Of a stretch of DNA of 64,000 nt, positions 11,280 to 23,600 are shown piece by piece. A model generated the notes under the pieces. That model was not told the DNA's origin. It saw nothing but the letters and a program-made list of their open reading frames with translations, and ran no database searches. The first letter of the stretch is position 1, and each line of letters opens with the position of its first letter. The stretch is from Brachypodius melanocephalos (Eukaryota > Chordata > Aves > Passeriformes > Pycnonotidae), in assembly GCA_013398615.1 (NCBI GenBank), contig VZSR01001685.1:33905480-33969479 (forward strand), in the 5' to 3' direction. Position numbers and translations under genes: made by a program.

Positions 11280-14200
11280 CTGTGTATTGGGGAAAGAAGA
11301 CAACAGTTAATACCTGTGACAAGGTCTCCTTTTTTGTGGCAGCAGGAGGCAGCAGTGCTTCCTCACACCACTCATACAATTTAAGCACTCCAGAGTCAGG
11401 ATACTGAGAAAATCAAAGTGCCATTGCATAACAAAGTGAAGATTATTCTCTTATAAACTCCTCTCCAATTCTGGTAATGCAAGTGTTTGCTCATAGCCTG
11501 GCAGTGTTAGGGTAAATCACGTGTTGTTTATAGCATGACTGGTGGTTGGGCACTCACTCACTGAGGTGAGCCAGGCCAGGTGCAAGCAGGGAGGTGCTTT
11601 GGCCACTCACAGCTGCCTCAGGACAAGGGATGTGTAATGAACTCAGCTGCCCGAACTGCACATCCACAAACCACTTACCAGCATGTCCAGATAATTTGTG
11701 TGGGTCTGGATATTGTGTCTATCTTCCGCTGCAACCTTCTTAAAGTTTTTCAGCTTCACAGGGACCTTTTTTGCCACATTCACGAAAGGAGCCATCCATT
11801 GTACACACTCTGAAATGCTGTCCCAGTCTAAGCCTAAAGGGTAGAACACAGGAATGTATTTAGTAATCATGAGGGATTGCACAGTGTTCCACTATGGCCA
11901 TGAGTTAAAATTCACAATAAATAATACTGCAGATAAAAATTCAGAAACATCCTCCCAGAAACAGCCAACATTTCCTCATGCTTGTTACTTAAAAGAGTGG
12001 TGTCCGTGGAGTGTGAATGGAGGTCACAAGGGTGGCTGTTGCTTTCCAGGGGAGGCTAAGGTGACTTACAGCTTGAAAACAAGATTGTGGGTCATGCTAT
12101 GAAAACAGATGCTGAGTGCTGCTGACAGACATGCACAACTGCTTGAGAACTACATTTCAGGAGGAAAAGTGGCCAAATTTATAGCTAATGATCCCCCAAA
12201 CACCTGGAAGTCATAGGGCAAGTATGAGCCCAAAAGCAAGAACAATAAATGTTTCAATTCCTTAGCAAAAGCTACACTGCTGAAGGTGTTTCCTTCTTTT
12301 GAGTCTTTGTGACATCAGAAATAGTGGTAGGAAGTGAAATTAGAAGGAAAAGAAACCTGCGGAACAAGTGTTAGTGTCCACGTAGGTTTTGGTCTTTGGT
12401 AACTTGATAAACCAATACCCTCTTAAGCAGATTTGGGCCTGTGACAGCTTCTGAATTCCCTGCCTAACAAGGCCAAGCTTTACAGAGGCATCTTACCTGA
12501 AGCTTTCTTAACTATTTCGATTGAGGTATAGTGGCAGAGTGCTGCAGCAGCTAGCGTTCTGTACTGGAAGTCCAAAGAATTCACATCCAGAATACACAGG
12601 TCTAAAAGCTGAGGACATGAAGAATAACATTTTAACAAGCATGATCCTGTCTCAGAGAGGGCTGTGCACACAGCATTCCTCCTACAGCCTCTGCCCCAGA
12701 ACAGGGCTGAGCTCCAGGAAGGCACTGTCTGAAATTTAAATGCTACCTGGTGTAGTACTTACACCCCTGAGCTGCCCAGCTTCAGTAAACCCCTCTGAGG
12801 CTGGGCACAACACATGCCCATACAAACTGAACCACAGCACTTCCAAAATAGTCAAAACACTCCCCAGGTTTGCCTTCTTGGCAATCACACAGAAACACTG
12901 TTGGGGCAACACAGGTAAAAAGAGCCTAGAGTCCAAAATTATCCACCTTCCTCTCAGAGCTGTCACTGCTGTTTACAGAATGCTGGAGTGCACAGTGATT
13001 AAATAAATAAAATGGATTTTCTTATTTTTCCAGCATACAGAAAAGTCTTAAAAGTATGTGAAAGCAGGGAGACAAGAAACACAGGGGTACGTGGTGGAGT
13101 CAAACTTGCATGTTCTTTAACAAAGTAACAGGTAAGGGAAAACAAGGGAACAATTAGAGCAAAGTGGCTTTTGGGGTGTAACGTTCAGTAGTGCTTGTCA
13201 CTGCCCCAAGAACCATTTTCCAACAGTTTACTACTTACCTGGGCTATTTGAATGAATTTTTCCTGAGAATACTGAGGTAGGAGCACTTTTGGAACATCCT
13301 TCAGAGCATCCACTTGAAGATAGAGGTTCAGCCAAGATACAATTGTCACTGGACAGAGTTCCCATTTTAAAGCCTGCAAATATTTTAACAAATATTTAAG
13401 TGCCTTAAACCACTCAAAGATAGTTTTGTGCTCTGATTTCTTCCTATACCTCTCCTGAGATTATTACATATATCCTTAAAAGACACCAAAATTATTTACA
13501 ATTTCAAGTACAAATATTCTTTTCAGGTTGCATTCTCACTGCTTTTTGAAAAGGCCGTGCTAGGATCAGCACAAATCTGTAGCCTTTAACCTGTGCAGTT
13601 GGATTTTATGGCTTCTCCATTCAGAAGCTGGTAAATTAATATTATTTCCTCAAGCTTTTGGGGTAGCTATGTGAACCTGCAGCTCATATCTACTAAGGAA
13701 GAATAAATGCATAGAGTCCTGTGCTGGTAAAGATGGATCCTTTCCAGCATGAGGAGCACTGAGCAGTGTGAGGTCTTTGCCTGTCTTTCCAGAAGCCCCT
13801 GTTCCTGGACAGCAAGGGATGTTGGCAAGTGCAATACCTTACAGTGACAGCCTTCCAGCCTGCCTGCACTGTGAAGAGCTTTTATAGTCACACAAGCATG
13901 AGAAACCTGCTCTTTTCTACCAGCTAGGGACTGCATCCCAGCCAGAGTGTCAGGGGTCCAATGCACACATAACAAAAGCTTCACTATTGTGCAGAAACAG
14001 GGACAGGTTCCTCTTTCTAAGAAAATAAGTGACATTACAACAAAAGGCTCAGCTGGAGAGTCTTTCACCCAGCAGTTAAAAACACAGCAAATTTTTACCT
14101 TTAACATAATAAGTTCCATTCTTACAATATCATCTTCACTGCAAGCACCATCAGTGACATAAGCAAATTCCTGTATTTTAGGAGCGTAGATTTCCTTCAA

Positions 14201-17200
14201 AGGAAGGGAAAACGAAGATGAGTGAATCTTTCAGTTTTAAGAAAGGTTGAGAAGATACTGGGAAATTCTTTTCTGTCCATATTGACATGTTAACACTTCT
14301 TATGCTACAACAGTGGTTTTTCATTATATGAACTGACATGAAACTTACAGGATAAGGAAATAACATACTACTCAGGTTTTAATATCTGTTGTATAATGCA
14401 ATGGACTTATTGCAACTCTTAGAGCTTCTGGGGAAATAAATGCTGACCAAGCAATCAGAACACCCTTTCTTTTATAGATCTTTCTACTCAGCCATTCCAG
14501 TGCTGTAAAAACATGCATCATCCCAATTCTCCTACAGATGGCTGGCTGGTGCAAGTTACCTGCAATGTCAGTGCTGATGAAATCACACAAACTAAAAGAG
14601 AGAAAATTCCACCACCAGCCACTGTGACTGTCCAAATCCATGGTGCAGAGATGGTTAAGGAAATTTGCTAAGCCAGTCATGCCAGCTGGGGCCAAGCATA
14701 GTTTGGTGTGCAAGTAGAAGAAAGCTTGCCAGTAAAACTGCTTCCCTACCAGCTGGCTCTGCAACCACCATGGCCCCACACACTTCCTTAGGATGGGTGA
14801 CTGCTTGTAGTGCACAGCCTTGGTTTGGGAACCACAGTGAGATCTAGGGGTTCCAAGATAACAACTTAATCCCAAGTTTTCCTGTCAGTCTAGCCCACTA
14901 TGCATTATCCAAAAGTATGCTCTTGGCCCACGGGTGTAGTACACAATGTGCAAAGTATCACCATCACTGCACTTAAGACTCCCAACTCCACTAAATGGAG
15001 ATGTTGTAAGGGTATCAGCCTGATGTACAGGCAGTTTGAGACTTAGGCTTGGTTTTGTTCAAGTCCCACACCCATTCCTGAGATTGTCTGCCAACTGCTG
15101 TATATTTGGAAAAAGACAAGACAAAACAAAACTACTTCTAGCACATTTGCATGCCTTTTAAGTTTATGTGGTCTCCTTCCCCGCTGCTGGAGAAAGGGAG
15201 GACAAAAACTACTCTCCGAGAGACTGACAAATGCACAATTGAAGGAAGAGAAAAAAGTTCCCCTTCTGACCTTCAGTGTTGTACATAGTTCAAAAGATTC
15301 AGACAAGTAATAGTTATCACTGTCTTTTTAGTTACTCCAAATTCAGTACCCTCCTCCCTGTAACAGAGCTTCTTACCTCAAGTTTGGAGGCGATAAATAA
15401 TGAGGTAATTCCTATGAGCTGAAGCATGCTCTTGTTAATGTTCTTTTGTGTCAACATGAATCTATCAAAGAAGTCTTGAGCTAGGTAGAAGGTTTCTCGG
15501 TGGAGTGCATACACCTCGCACACCTACAACAGGGGTAAAAAACAATTCAGTTTTCTGTTACAAAACTCTGTGCACACGCATCGGAGTATTCAAGCTTTAT
15601 AACAGCAAAATGCAGGCTCATCTTTTGCACACACAAAAATAAGTGTGTGCACACAAAGATTTGCATACCAAGGTATGGTGGGATGCAGTGGTTAGCACGG
15701 GATTGGTAAAGGTATTTCCCATGCTCCACCTAAATGTGAATTGCCTATGATGTACTAACAGACTTTCAAAAAATACTTTTTTCAAATTAAATAGCAACCA
15801 TTTCTCCACTGAAAGAAGAAAGCCTGTTGAGAAAAAAAAACCCAACAAAACAGCAACACCTACACATACACTCACTAATTACTTTGATTAAGAACACTCT
15901 CAAGCCTCAAGCTTAAGTTAAATCCTCATTGAATTCTGAGTAGGTCTGTCCCAGAGCAGAACCACTAAAAAAATCAAAGTCTTTGGCTCTACAGCAAAGA
16001 AGGCTGGAAGCTCCTGCTGAAGGGGGCTCTGCTGGCAGGCCAGGAGCACTGCCTGCAGCCCCTCAGGCACACCAACAGCCTCACTAAGCAGGAACAAAAC
16101 TGCAGCAGCCGCCATCTGCTCCATCCCATTGCTGGTTTCCCTGGCAGGGAGAACTTTTAATACTCGCATTGTATCAAAGTGTTTCAAATGCCAGTTCAAA
16201 AAAAGAAAGGAGAGTGCCCAGACCTGGAGATCTTAGGGAGAGCCCTATTTTTTCATTTAATCTCTAATTGAATTGGGAGGGACTACCACATATCCAGCTC
16301 ATCTGCAACTCCATACCCCTTCCACAACTAGAAAGCAGTTAGATATCTATTAATTACTTACAATCTACATGCAGTATAGAACAAGAACAGAAAAGAATAT
16401 AGAATATCCAAGAAATAGATCCCAGCCACTTCATTATTTTACTTGGATACAAAGTGAGAATGAAATGTCACTACTACAAGCTATTTCCCAAGATAAGGTT
16501 GGAAGCTCATTTGCAAATTAAAGCCCTTCCTGACCACCAAAATGCAACTGATTGGCAGAAATAGCACAGCTCCACTCTTTTAAACCTGATATATTCGCCT
16601 GATAATTGATATGTTACTCTGATACTATTAACAACTGCTCCAAAGAAGATTCAGAACTAAAACTGTATAGACCAGGCTCACCCATAAATAAACGGCAGTT
16701 TCTACAGAAGTGCGTTTCCCAAACATAATGACACTTGGTCATGTTAAGCAGTATCTGTTACAATGGTACAGAAGAGTGTTAGGAACTACTGAAGAGGTCT
16801 CAAAATTGCTGGGATTTAAATCCACTGTGGCATGTAGAATCACTGAGCTGGACTAAAACTATGCCCTTGTTAATATTTTGTTTGGAAATTGAATGGTTTC
16901 CTAATTCAAGATTAAGAAAAAAAAGCAACAAATCAATTTCATGGTGATATGTAAATTCCACATCAGAGGAGGTAGTGAAGCACACAACTGGAATTTTTTT
17001 TAACACAGAGTGTATTAAAAAAATCATTTTTCTTGAAATTCCTTGCTAATATGACTTATTTGTAATCTTTTCACATAAGAAGTTGTCTATACCAAGAACC
17101 TTTACCTGTCAGCCATTGATATATTCTGCTCTCTTCACATGATAAAACTGAAAATTCACTATGAAATCAGAAAATAGCATTATGGGTTGATATCCAAGAG

Positions 17201-20200
17201 CTCTTAACCTTATGGTAAGGGTCATAAATCCTCAGTACAGACACAGTTGTCTCATGGCTTAGATACAGTCTACCCCATAAGTTAGAGATCCATAACTGGT
17301 CTGTCTACAGCAATTTCAATACAAGTGTCTCAAAACTAGACTTCTCTCCCTTGCAGGATGTAGGGAGTCATGAGCAAAAGCTAAATACTATTGCTCACTG
17401 TCCTGGGGGGAAAGTTCAGTGCCTCCTGCCTGGGAAGGCCCAGACGTAGCTCACCAAAAGGATCAAAAGCAATCATTTGTTCCGTTGCAAAATAGTTCTG
17501 CCATTTTCAATAACTGTACATGTTACCACTAGATCTTTATATGAAAGCTGTGCTTTTACCTGCCTACTCCACAGGCACAACACACGTCAAAGTAACTTAA
17601 AGTACACACCTCTAAGAGCCAGTCTAGTAGTATTGATCTCATGTGAGGTTGCAAACTAGAATGTAGTGATGTGAAGTGTTTGCAGTGAGCGTATCTGTTC
17701 TCCTTCGTCAGGATGTTGAGCCAGACATCTTTGGAATTTCCCCAGCTATGGAATAAAGTTACACAAAGCATTATTAAGTATATACACAATTCACAAAAAA
17801 AAAAACCCCAATAAAAACATTATTTATCGTTTAGAGACGTTCAGAAACAAAAAGAAAAATTCCCCATACTATAAGATCCTTATGGTGATTGAAAAACTGC
17901 AGGAATACTTGGAATGTTTTACATCACCCAACAGCAGCTTGCCAAGATCACCAGCAAGTCCAGTTCTACAGAACAGGTAGTAAAACTGAACATGTGCCTC
18001 TCAAACTTGCACATGCAACCAGAGTCCTCTATTTTGCCTAGTTTGGCAAGTTTGGTGGCTGTTCAGAGAGCAAGATAAAACCAAACCCGCCCCCCTAAAA
18101 AAGGATAATATATTCCTCCTCAGGAAACACAAAGCATACATAAGTTGTCCAGTTTAGCTTGAGAAAAACTGAAGATAGTGTATAAAAGTCACTCATCCAT
18201 CCCTTTATTTCCTTCCCTATTTACTTCAAGGCTCAGAAGCAAGCTATTTAGAGAAAAATTGAGTTTTTCTTTATTGCTAGCCTATAATTTACTAGTGCTC
18301 CAGTCTGTTAGGGAAGATGATGCCTATACCATCAATATGGCTTTATCTGTAATTGTTATTATTAATCGATATGGGCTTTTTCTTAGATGCACTTCTCATC
18401 CTGCAGGTACTAAGAGGAAAAGCATGCTAACCAATGAATGTATGATTTCCTACTGATATTTTTGAAGTTATGTATTTACCTTTCCCCAAGCAGAAACACA
18501 GAGACAGAGTTAATCACTGGTATTGCCTACAAATTTTAACCCACGTCAGTTGCATTCTGTTGCCCTCCTAAGTTAAAAGCCAGGGAGATATTTGCTTGTT
18601 TAATGCACAAATCTCTCAGTTTAAGGAGACAGGCATTGAGAAACAAATTATGATCTTCTTACAGCAGTTAGGGAAGGACGGAAAAGGCAGGAGAAGTAAA
18701 TTATCCTCTTATTCAGCTAATCAGAAAGGATGGAGTTCAGCTTTAATAGATGCCTGTGAACAACAGGATTAAGTACCTTGCAGGGAACTCTGTATCTGAA
18801 CATGTCTTTGTGGCAAAGCATCACCTGGCAGCATCTCAAAGTTCTGATCCAGTTTGGGCCAGAATGAAAAAAAAAAAACCAAACTAAGGTATATCTAGAA
18901 AGGTTCTCTTCAAGAAATGTTTCCTGTTCTGCTTCTCTTCTCATTCACCTTAGCAGAAGTTTTCCTTAACACACTGCAGTAAATTTAACACCTCCTTCAT
19001 TAAACCCCAGGCTGATACAAACAGCAACTGGGTACTCGTCCAACACACCCAAATGTCTAAGAAATTCTGAAATTGAAAACTATAATTTAGTCAGCTAAGC
19101 TGGCTCTCTGCAGAAGGGTAATTGTCTAGAACTGTGACTGCACCAAGCACATTGCATTTCATTAGCAAGCTACCTGCACAGTGATATTACCACAAGTTTA
19201 TTTGAACATTTTAAAGTTCTTTAGGAAAATTTTGTTAAAAATTTTTTGGCCACTCAGTTCCAATAGCACTGAAAGAAGTTTAGTTTAACCACTATGTGCC
19301 TCTCAATGTCCAATGTTAAGTTATAAAAGGACAGCTCTGAAAGGTGAAAACTACCTGTCTGGTGTGTTTATAAGATCAGGGAAAAAATATCCAAACAACC
19401 AAACCCAACAATTTCTGTCTTTTGCTTGTACATCAAATCTTCTGTGGAGGAGACAAGTAGAGGTACGTATTATATGAGCACAATACAACAGATTTTATTA
19501 GAGTAGTTCAGACATTAACAATTACTGCATCTGTTAAACTTACTTGAGTTCTGGCAAAGGTGATGGATTTATGAAGAGATTCCTGAATCTGTATTTTTTG
19601 AATCTTGAGAAGTCAGTGGTTACTGATTCTTTGTGAGGTGTTTCAATAATTATGCAAGGTGAGATGCCTCCTGTTATCGTGGGGGGCCAACAACTCTGCA
19701 AAATAAACAAGGTATCTTTTAAATGGTGAGTTTACAATGAGAGCAAGAAAGGCAAGGAGTAGACTACAGTAACATCAACAATATATGTAATGTACATTAG
19801 TCTTTCTGGATCTCAGCATTGATTCAAGTACTGAAACCAAGAAACATGAAAATTAAATGCCAATGAAACCTTCCATAGTCAAGATGGAACACGTATAAAT
19901 AAATTGGATGCATTTGGGAACTCAGCTTTGAGGAGGACGACTATCTTTAGTTTATGAACCCACAAGTAGCCTATCCATTGCTTGAAAAGCTCACTTACAG
20001 TACAAAAGGCAAAGATATTAATGGCTACTAAAACACAAGACATTAGGTTTCTAGTCCTATCTACTTATCTATTCAGAGGGGAAAGAAAAGAGGGGGTGGA
20101 GGAGGTTCTACTGTCTCTCAGTGGAAATTCAGCGACCTGTTATCTTGCAGTTTAGTGCTCCAGAGAGGAGCCACCCATGGCAGCTCCAGAGCTAGATACC

Positions 20201-22073
20201 CACTGAGTAAGCAGCAGCTGTAAACTCTCTCTCAGCTTGCCAATGCCAAATATGGGATGCAATGACTCAAAATGAGAAGACTGCAAAGGTATTCACACAG
20301 AAAGCCTTAGAGAAGGAATTCTAGGTTAGCGTAGTTAACTATAACTTGTTTCACTAATGCTTACTTGGTTGTATGTAACCAATAAGAGTAAGGAGGTATC
20401 AGATCCCTGGAGCACAGGCAATGCTGTAATGGCTGACAGCCTTCAAAACGGTGACACAAAACTTTAATTATTCTCTGTGGAGTTGAGGGGGAATCCCATT
20501 CACAAAGAATGGCAACACCTGTCCCAGAACACAGAAGCTTTTCCTATACAGCTGACTTGCAAGGTAAGCTACACAGGATTCCTTACTATATCCAAACATC
20601 TATAGCCAGAAGTATCCCAAGAGTGAAGTTACATACTCCAGCAGAATCGACCTTAATGCATGCAGCCAAGAGAAAAGGGAGGTCCCACTCCTCTCCTGTG
20701 ATCCTCACTGCCCAAGTTCCACCCCAGTGCTTGTGAGACCTTCTGCTGGGTTGATTTAACTCACTAACCTGGCAGAACTTTAACTTACTTTGTAGTGCCA
20801 AATCAGCAAGATGAACCTGCATACTGCTACATTCAAAGAATGGACCAAGGCAGGGGATGGACTACATGGCCAGCTATCAAGGGAGAAGAGACAGGGAAGC
20901 AGGATTTCCCCCTTTCAGCAAAGATAAGTTGTAACACTTCACCCCAGGTACAGCTGATGCACTTAAGCAGCATTTTTTCCTGCTCAAGATTTACAAAGAC
21001 GACTTCACAATCAGAAGAGTTTTCCTTCACCATAGCCATTAGTCTCATCTACTTTACAAACAGAATTACTACAACCAATATTGTTTGCAAGAGAAAGTGA
21101 TAATATTTTACTGATCTGCCTTAAAACAGAAAGCTGTAAGGCCTGTCAGTTTTAAGAGTTTCCTCTTAGTGTTAGTGAAAACACATTCCTAAATTGATTT
21201 AAATAATCAAAAGAACTGTTAAATGAAAGTAAAGATGGCCTGCATGGTTATGAATCTTAACTAAATGGCTGTGAAACCACACCTAAAGTTAAAACAAGTG
21301 CAGTGATCTTGTTTAGACTTGCCTCTAGGCCTCACCAGCTCTGTATATGGAATTGCTCTGAAATATCTGGGGTTATTCTCTTTTTTTCACCTAACCTTAG
21401 TCTGCAATGGGTTTTACATTGAAGGATCTTTTATCTGCAGCAAAGTCATGTGTAAAAAAGCAAAAACAGATAAAAAGGTGCTAAGTTCCCATTATCCGAA
21501 AATACAAACTTCCCCTATTCAATACTTTCTGGTGTGGAATGCATGATTTCACACTCACTAACATAAACCAGACAGACTCCCTTACCTAGTTTAAAATGGT
21601 ATTCAGGATTGAATTACCTTAATTTCATATTGATGTTTTTTAGCAATTTTTCCATCTTCTTTTTTCTTAATCTCCTGCTGAGGAGAGAGACACATATCAA
21701 TACATTGACAGTGGCCAGCACACCCTCCTAAAGCTCAGGCAACCTCTTAATATCCCCATCCCACTTTGTAATTTAGCAAAGTAAAGACTATGCCATCCAG
21801 ATGCACTGGAGAGCTTTCAGTATCATTCAATTTCCAAGTTGCTCAAAATTCTCACCTCTGCTGTTCTCCTTTTTCTGGTCTGGACATAATCTAGTGCCTG
21901 CAGTTCTTGTGGAGCCTCTTCTTGACAGGACAGTGGCTGCTGCTGTTTGGCTTGCAAACGGCTACTGCAAAGAGCAAAAAGTAAAAAGACATTAGACATC
22001 AGGAGAGCAGCAGTTGTTAGATCAGTACAGACAATCTTAGTACAATGCTAACAGCTTACCTACGCCTTGACAT
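11178..22073 (-). CDS. CCNE2: Cyclin E2, complete (11 coding exons, 405 residues)
   Basis: Cyclin E2 activates CDK2 in the nucleus for the G1/S transition. Coding exons in transcript order: 22060-22073, 21856-21964, 21618-21677, 19544-19695, 17610-17745, 15377-15523, 14099-14194, 13239-13373, 12497-12608, 11679-11833, 11178-11279. They join in one frame for 1218 nt: 405 residues and TGA (human 404). The start is the family's [13 protein letters not shown]. The N-terminus has the basic patch RKRR. The cyclin box has the MRSIL hydrophobic patch (about 147-151) with [12 protein letters not shown], and ASKLEEIYAP across the exon 6/7 junction. The C-terminus keeps ITPPKS (TPPKS 397-401), the FBXW7-type phosphodegron region. 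It ends KSTEKK, a few residues short of human. All introns are GT-AG; none holds a recognisable repeat or gene except intron 1, described separately. No break seen. Confidence 0.98.
11679..11833 (-). CDS. CCNE2: CCNE2 coding exon 10
   Basis: Acceptor CCTTTAG, donor GTAAGT. Encodes [20 protein letters not shown] through [13 protein letters not shown]. Confidence 0.95.
12497..12608 (-). CDS. CCNE2: CCNE2 coding exon 9
   Basis: Acceptor GTCCTCAG, donor GTAAGA. Encodes [20 protein letters not shown] through IEIVKKAS plus one base of Gly; part of the C-terminal cyclin fold. Confidence 0.95.
13239..13373 (-). CDS. CCNE2: CCNE2 coding exon 8
   Basis: Acceptor TTTGCAG, donor GTAAGT; 45 residues from [20 protein letters not shown] to EKFIQIAQ. 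It ends the N-terminal and begins the C-terminal cyclin fold. Confidence 0.96.
14099..14194 (-). CDS. CCNE2: CCNE2 coding exon 7 (cyclin box)
   Basis: Acceptor CTTTGAAG, donor GTAAAA; 32 residues from [19 protein letters not shown] to MELIMLK. Confidence 0.96.
15377..15523 (-). CDS. CCNE2: CCNE2 coding exon 6 (cyclin box)
   Basis: Acceptor GTTGTAG, donor GTAAGA; 49 residues from [19 protein letters not shown] to LFIASKLE. Confidence 0.97.
17610..17745 (-). CDS. CCNE2: CCNE2 coding exon 5 (start of cyclin box)
   Basis: Acceptor TCCATAG, donor GTGTGT. Encodes [20 protein letters not shown] through [11 protein letters not shown]. The MRSIL patch is the docking surface for RxL substrates and inhibitors in this family. 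Confidence 0.96.
19544..19695 (-). CDS. CCNE2: CCNE2 coding exon 4
   Basis: Acceptor TTTTGCAG, donor GTAAGT. Encodes [20 protein letters not shown] through [10 protein letters not shown]. The exon codes for the segment just before the cyclin box. Confidence 0.95.
21618..21677 (-). CDS. CCNE2: CCNE2 coding exon 3
   Basis: Acceptor CTCCTCAG, donor GTAATT; 20 Lys-rich residues ending KKHQYEIK, as in cyclin E2 of other vertebrates. Confidence 0.94.
21856..21964 (-). CDS. CCNE2: CCNE2 coding exon 2
   Basis: Acceptor TTTGCAG, donor GTGAGA. Encodes [20 protein letters not shown] through TRKRRTAE, including the basic putative nuclear localisation patch. Confidence 0.95.
22060..22073 (-). CDS. CCNE2: CCNE2 start-codon exon (coding part)
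   Basis: ATG followed by codons for SRR and two bases of Ser, then donor GTAAGC. Only 14 coding nt. The start is chosen because MSRRSSRLQAK is the conserved cyclin E2 N-terminus. Confidence 0.93.
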
Positions 22074-22098
22074 CTTCTTTGGGCTATAAGATCTCTAC
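22074..22098 (-). other. CCNE2: CCNE2 exon 2, 5' UTR part
   Basis: On the minus strand, acceptor TTGATCCAG precedes 25 nt of leader before the ATG. The exon thus has 25 non-coding plus 14 coding nt. Inferred from the nearest good acceptor. Confidence 0.6.
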
Positions 22099-22778
22099 CT
22101 GGATCAAAGAGATAGGATAAGCTCAGTTAGTGCATCCTCACAAAATTAGAAACCAAGTTCTCTACTTTGTGTCATGAGCTTATCACAAAGAGCAGCATGG
22201 TTCACACAGCTCAAACAGAAGGGCACAAATATTCCACTGGCCTGAGGAATGCCCAAGCAGAGCATGACTGCGGTATATAAGCACATGCAGCTCCATGTGC
22301 TGCTGCAGGGTGCCCAGGTATGCCAGCAGTTTAGCTCAGGCTGCCTGAGGGTGGGGGCAGGGAAGTTATAAAGGGACACTTCCCACACAAGAGGATGTGG
22401 AGAGTCCCTGGGGCTGTGACCCCTCTAGCCCCCCACACCCTCCACTCCAGGCACCCACACAGACACAGGTTTTGAAGTGTCCCCTCCGGGGCGATGGCCC
22501 CCACACCTGCCGGGATGGCCGGGCCGCGATGGGCCGGGCCGTGCGCCGCCGCCCGCGCTCCCGCCGCGCCGGTTCCGCGCCAATTTCCAGAGAGCGGGGA
22601 GGCGGCGGCGGCCTGTGCCGGGGTCAGGCTGGGCTGGGGGCACCGCCGGCGCCCGCCCTGCCCTCCCCAAGGACCGATCCGACACCCACCCGCTCCCGAG
22701 GGTGCTGAGGGGACGCGGGAGGGACAGGACCGCCGCCCCGCCCAACCCCCCCGCGCTCCCGCCTGGCTGAGAGCGCGG

Positions 22779-23249
22779 CTCCCTCCAAAACCTGAGGGGG
22801 AAGGAAGGGGCTGTCGGGACGGCGCTTCACACGCGGGGACACCCACCCCCCGCCGGGACACCCCTCAGCGGGACCCCCCAGCGCTGGGACCGGGGCTCTG
22901 AGGGGGTGTCCCCACACGCACCCCGCTCCAAGGGCCAGGGCGGGGGAGCCGGGTCCCGCCGGGGTGCGGCGCAGGCGGGCGGTCGGGGTCAGCCCGCCAA
23001 GCTGCTCGGCCGGCATCCCCGCCCCCAGCGCGCCGGGCTCCCTCCAAAATCGGGCAGCCCGCCCCCCGCGGGGCTCTCCGCGGTGGGGAGGGGGCAGCCG
23101 ATGGCGGGATCCCGCCGGTACCCCGGCCCACCGCATTGATCCCTCCGGTGCTGCCCACCCGGGCCATCGCCACTCTCCGCTCCCTGCGGATGGGGCCGCC
23201 CCCGGGGACATCTCCCCCCAGGCTCTCCTCAGCCACTCTCCCTCCAAAA
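22779..23249. repeat. Three copies of the 12-mer CTCCCTCCAAAA in CCNE2 intron 1
   Basis: Exact copies at 22779-22790, 23038-23049 and 23238-23249, spaced 259 and 200 bp within otherwise GC-rich sequence. On the CCNE2 sense strand they read TTTTGGAGGGAG. Flanks are not clearly duplicated. Confidence 0.8.
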
Positions 23250-23339
23250 CGCTGCCCGGGCGGGAGGGCAGCCCGCCTCACCGCTCCCGGTCACGACTCG
23301 CGGTCACCGCTCCCGCTTCACCGCTGCCAGTGCCCCTCT

Positions 23340-23513
23340 CACACGACACACCACCAGCACCGTGTCTACCGGTACCGCCACCACCACTACTACTATCATC
23401 ACCGCCATTCTCAATACCACCACCACCGCTACCAACATCATCGTTACCATCATCACTGCCGTCATAATTAACATTATTATTATTATTATTAATCACCATC
23501 ACCACCGCCCAGC
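23340..23513. repeat. Imperfect (CAY)n / (ATT)n triplet-repeat tract in CCNE2 intron 1
   Basis: About 170 bp of CAC, CAT, TAC and ACC triplets on the + strand, including runs of ACC, ACT and ATC and a pure (ATT)6-7 core near 23476-23496. It lies directly downstream of CCNE2 exon 1 inside the CpG island. In one frame it reads as a His/Tyr-rich open frame, which is not a gene. Confidence 0.9.
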
Positions 23514-23529
23514 CAGCCCCCGTGCTCAC

Positions 23530-23567
23530 CGGCGGGACCCCCGCACACCTCCGCCGCTGCCGCGCTG
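23530..23567 (-). other. CCNE2: CCNE2 non-coding exon 1 (start approximate)
   Basis: A consensus minus-strand donor, G followed by GTGAGC, ends the exon at 23530. A TATA box at 23599-23594 predicts initiation near 23565-23570. The resulting exon of about 40 nt is non-coding and splices across 1.43 kb of GC-rich intron 1 to the ATG exon. Confidence 0.5.
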
Positions 23568-23572
23568 CTCAG

Positions 23573-23600
23573 CTGGCGCCGGCGCCAACCCGCTATATAG
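23573..23600 (-). promoter_or_regulatory. CCNE2: CCNE2 core promoter: TATA box with adjoining E2F-like palindrome
   Basis: CTATATAG at 23593-23600, itself palindromic, is followed in transcript direction by TTGGCGCCGGCGCCAG (23588-23573). TTGGCGCC fits the E2F consensus TTSSCGSS, and the inner GGCGCCGGCGCC is a 12-bp palindrome. E2F control of cyclin E genes is established; use of this exact site is inferred. Confidence 0.6.

Noticed and set aside
13667..14200. 177-codon minus-strand open frame
   Set aside because: Its first part is CCNE2 coding exon 7; the rest is read-through into the intron past donor GTAAAA.
14372..14875. 167-codon minus-strand open frame
   Set aside because: It lies wholly in a CCNE2 intron, has no recognisable motif or splice logic, and is within chance length for the region.
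23136..23471. His/Tyr-rich open frame
   Set aside because: It is the reading of the CAY triplet repeat in CCNE2 intron 1.
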